Assembly: GCA_937901695.1 (NCBI GenBank)
Contig: CALDJN010000434.1
Coordinates: 1 to 6,668, forward strand
DNA: 6,668 nt
Direction of reading: 5' to 3'
From: an uncultured Anaerocolumna sp.
GTDB taxonomy: Bacteria; Bacillota; Clostridia; Lachnospirales; Lachnospiraceae
A program made the translations under genes and the position numbers. Numbering within the stretch: position 1 is the first letter of the stretch; each line of letters begins with the position of its first letter. Under the pieces are notes generated by a model. That model did not search any database, was not told where the DNA came from, and was given only the letters and a program-made list of their open reading frames with translations. This document shows positions 5,663 through 6,668 of this stretch, piece after piece.

Positions 5663-6668
5663 CTACTTTACCTCTTTAGAAGCTAAGAATTCATCTAACT
5701 GTCTTTGTACCTCTGCTACATACTCATCCATACCTGCAGCCTTTAATTTTTCCATTGCTTTCGGATACTCGGTTTCAAAATCAACAAATCCACATTGAAT
5801 CGACAGTAGATCTTTACCTGCAACTTCAGCGATACGGGTTTCAATATCTTTTACATTTTCATTATTAAAGCGGAAGCCCATTGATTTGGATGTAAGAGCT
5901 TCATCATCCCATGCTAGATAACTATCAATATACTCCTGCTCCACCTCAGGTCCAAAAAGTTGATAGTTTTGATTACGGAACATCCACTCATAGAAGAAAT
6001 CATTTGCAGATATTTTATTAATTCTTCCATCAACAATTTCATAGTCCTTACCTTCAACACCATATAGTGCGAATAGATAATTCTCTTGAGAAGTATAAAG
6101 CCAATTTAAGAACTTCATTGCTCCTTCTGGGTTTGGAGCAGTATTAGGAATACATAGTACCTCACCACCTGCAGAGGTTATGTAACGAGGTTCTTCTTCT
6201 TTCAAAAGATAAGTTTTTAATCTTGCATCAGGCGCATTCGCTTTAACGGTATCGATTATCTCCATATCTTTTCCTAAAAATCCTTCTACCCACAGATATA
6301 ATCCGGTCTGCATACGGCTATCTCTCTCGTTATATTTAATGGTTAAATCTTCTGTATATAAACCAGCTTCATACATGCTTCGATTGAATTTTGCCACCTC
6401 TTGGAACGCTTCCGTTGCATAATAATTATATGCCTTATGACTTTCCTCTCCAAATACAACCATTTCTTGAGCAGCTATAAAGTTGTATTGCTCTTCCGCA
6501 AAGTTTCTAGTTAAAGGCTTAATGATAACATCTGCAGGACCCTTCATTTCAGGAAATTGCTCTTTCACCCTCGTTGCAAATTCCTTTAAATCATCCGCGG
6601 TATTAAGATCTGTCATACCAACTGCTTCAAGAATGTCCTGACGGACACAAACAAGCTGAAACATACCT
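5663..6668 (-). CDS. Extracellular sugar-binding protein of an ABC importer, DUF3502 type (5' end cut off)
   Basis: This is the C-terminal part (about 335 residues) of a family 1 extracellular solute-binding protein, which captures a sugar or oligosaccharide outside the membrane and delivers it to an ABC permease. The frame stays open through the window edge, and the Met codon at 6664 has no usable ribosome site, so the true start with any lipoprotein signal lies beyond 6668. Visible hallmarks are the hinge-like stretch LVCVRQDILEAVGM near the cut, the segment NTAPNPEGAMKFLNWLYTS (about 6090-6150), and a C-terminal tail from about 5890 to 5666 (GFRFNNENVKDIETRIAEV, then KLKAAGMDEYVAEVQRQLDE). 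That tail matches the pattern I know from DUF3502 domains of Firmicutes sugar-binding proteins. The ligand cannot be read from sequence. Permease genes are not in view. A strong terminator follows the stop codon, so the gene probably ends its own transcript. Family assignment is firm; substrate is unknown. Confidence 0.88.
   Translation of the reverse strand, partial: GMFQLVCVRQDILEAVGMTDLNTADDLKEFATRVKEQFPEMKGPADVIIKPLTRNFAEEQYNFIAAQEMVVFGEESHKAYNYYATEAFQEVAKFNRSMYEAGLYTEDLTIKYNERDSRMQTGLYLWVEGFLGKDMEIIDTVKANAPDARLKTYLLKEEEPRYITSAGGEVLCIPNTAPNPEGAMKFLNWLYTSQENYLFALYGVEGKDYEIVDGRINKISANDFFYEWMFRNQNYQLFGPEVEQEYIDSYLAWDDEALTSKSMGFRFNNENVKDIETRIAEVAGKDLLSIQCGFVDFETEYPKAMEKLKAAGMDEYVAEVQRQLDEFLASKEVK

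Noticed and set aside
6662..6664. ATG at 6664 as a true start of the solute-binding protein
   Set aside because: The frame is open to the window edge, no spaced ribosome site precedes it, and the product would lack a signal peptide and its N-terminal lobe.
1..6668. tRNA, rRNA, CRISPR arrays, insertion sequences, phage or integration sites
   Set aside because: No cloverleaf, regularly spaced repeat, transposase or terminal inverted repeat was seen anywhere in the window.

Overview
The window looks like a piece of a low-GC Gram-positive (Firmicutes/Clostridia) chromosome, most likely a Lachnospiraceae relative of the Lachnoclostridium (Clostridium) phytofermentans type. That rests on AT-rich DNA, strong AGGAGG-type Shine-Dalgarno sites, a DUF3502-type sugar-binding protein, and the combination of NahK-like kinase, nucleotidyltransferase and GalE. 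The taxonomic placement is inference from gene content and style; no marker gene is present. All six protein genes lie on the minus strand, so transcription runs from high to low coordinates.

Region by region, in transcription order: (1) 6668-5663 is the 3' part of an extracellular sugar-binding lipoprotein-type gene of an ABC importer, cut by the window edge and closed by a clear rho-independent terminator at 5575-5617. (2) 5328-5662 is a 335-base gap with that terminator, a possible -10 box, and a nested palindrome/direct-repeat cluster that could be an operator. (3) 5327-2224 is a tight three-gene sugar-nucleotide unit: a UTP-type hexose-1-phosphate nucleotidyltransferase, an N-acetylhexosamine/hexose 1-kinase of the NahK family, and UDP-glucose 4-epimerase (galE), with gaps of 18 and 35 bases. 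(4) 2146-1520 encodes a small, probably cytosolic, CBM9-like protein with an awkward start codon. (5) 1414-164 encodes an M16B zinc peptidase of the YmxG/processing-peptidase type, with its own candidate promoter and an AT-rich terminator-like hairpin at 76-118. (6) 1-75 carries no gene that can be recognised.

How the genes fit together: the kinase, nucleotidyltransferase and epimerase form a short route from a free amino sugar or hexose to a UDP-sugar and its C4 epimer. This resembles the lnpBCD part of the bifidobacterial lacto-N-biose/galacto-N-biose pathway, with a UTP-dependent pyrophosphorylase-like enzyme where bifidobacteria use a GalT-type transferase. No phosphorylase is in the window. 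GalE carries Cys at the gatekeeper position that is Tyr in E. coli GalE and Cys in human GALE, which predicts that it accepts UDP-GlcNAc/UDP-GalNAc. The window is largely ordinary metabolic and housekeeping sequence. The best leads are the route implied by the three-gene unit, the GalE gatekeeper residue, and the regulatory-looking repeats upstream of the unit.
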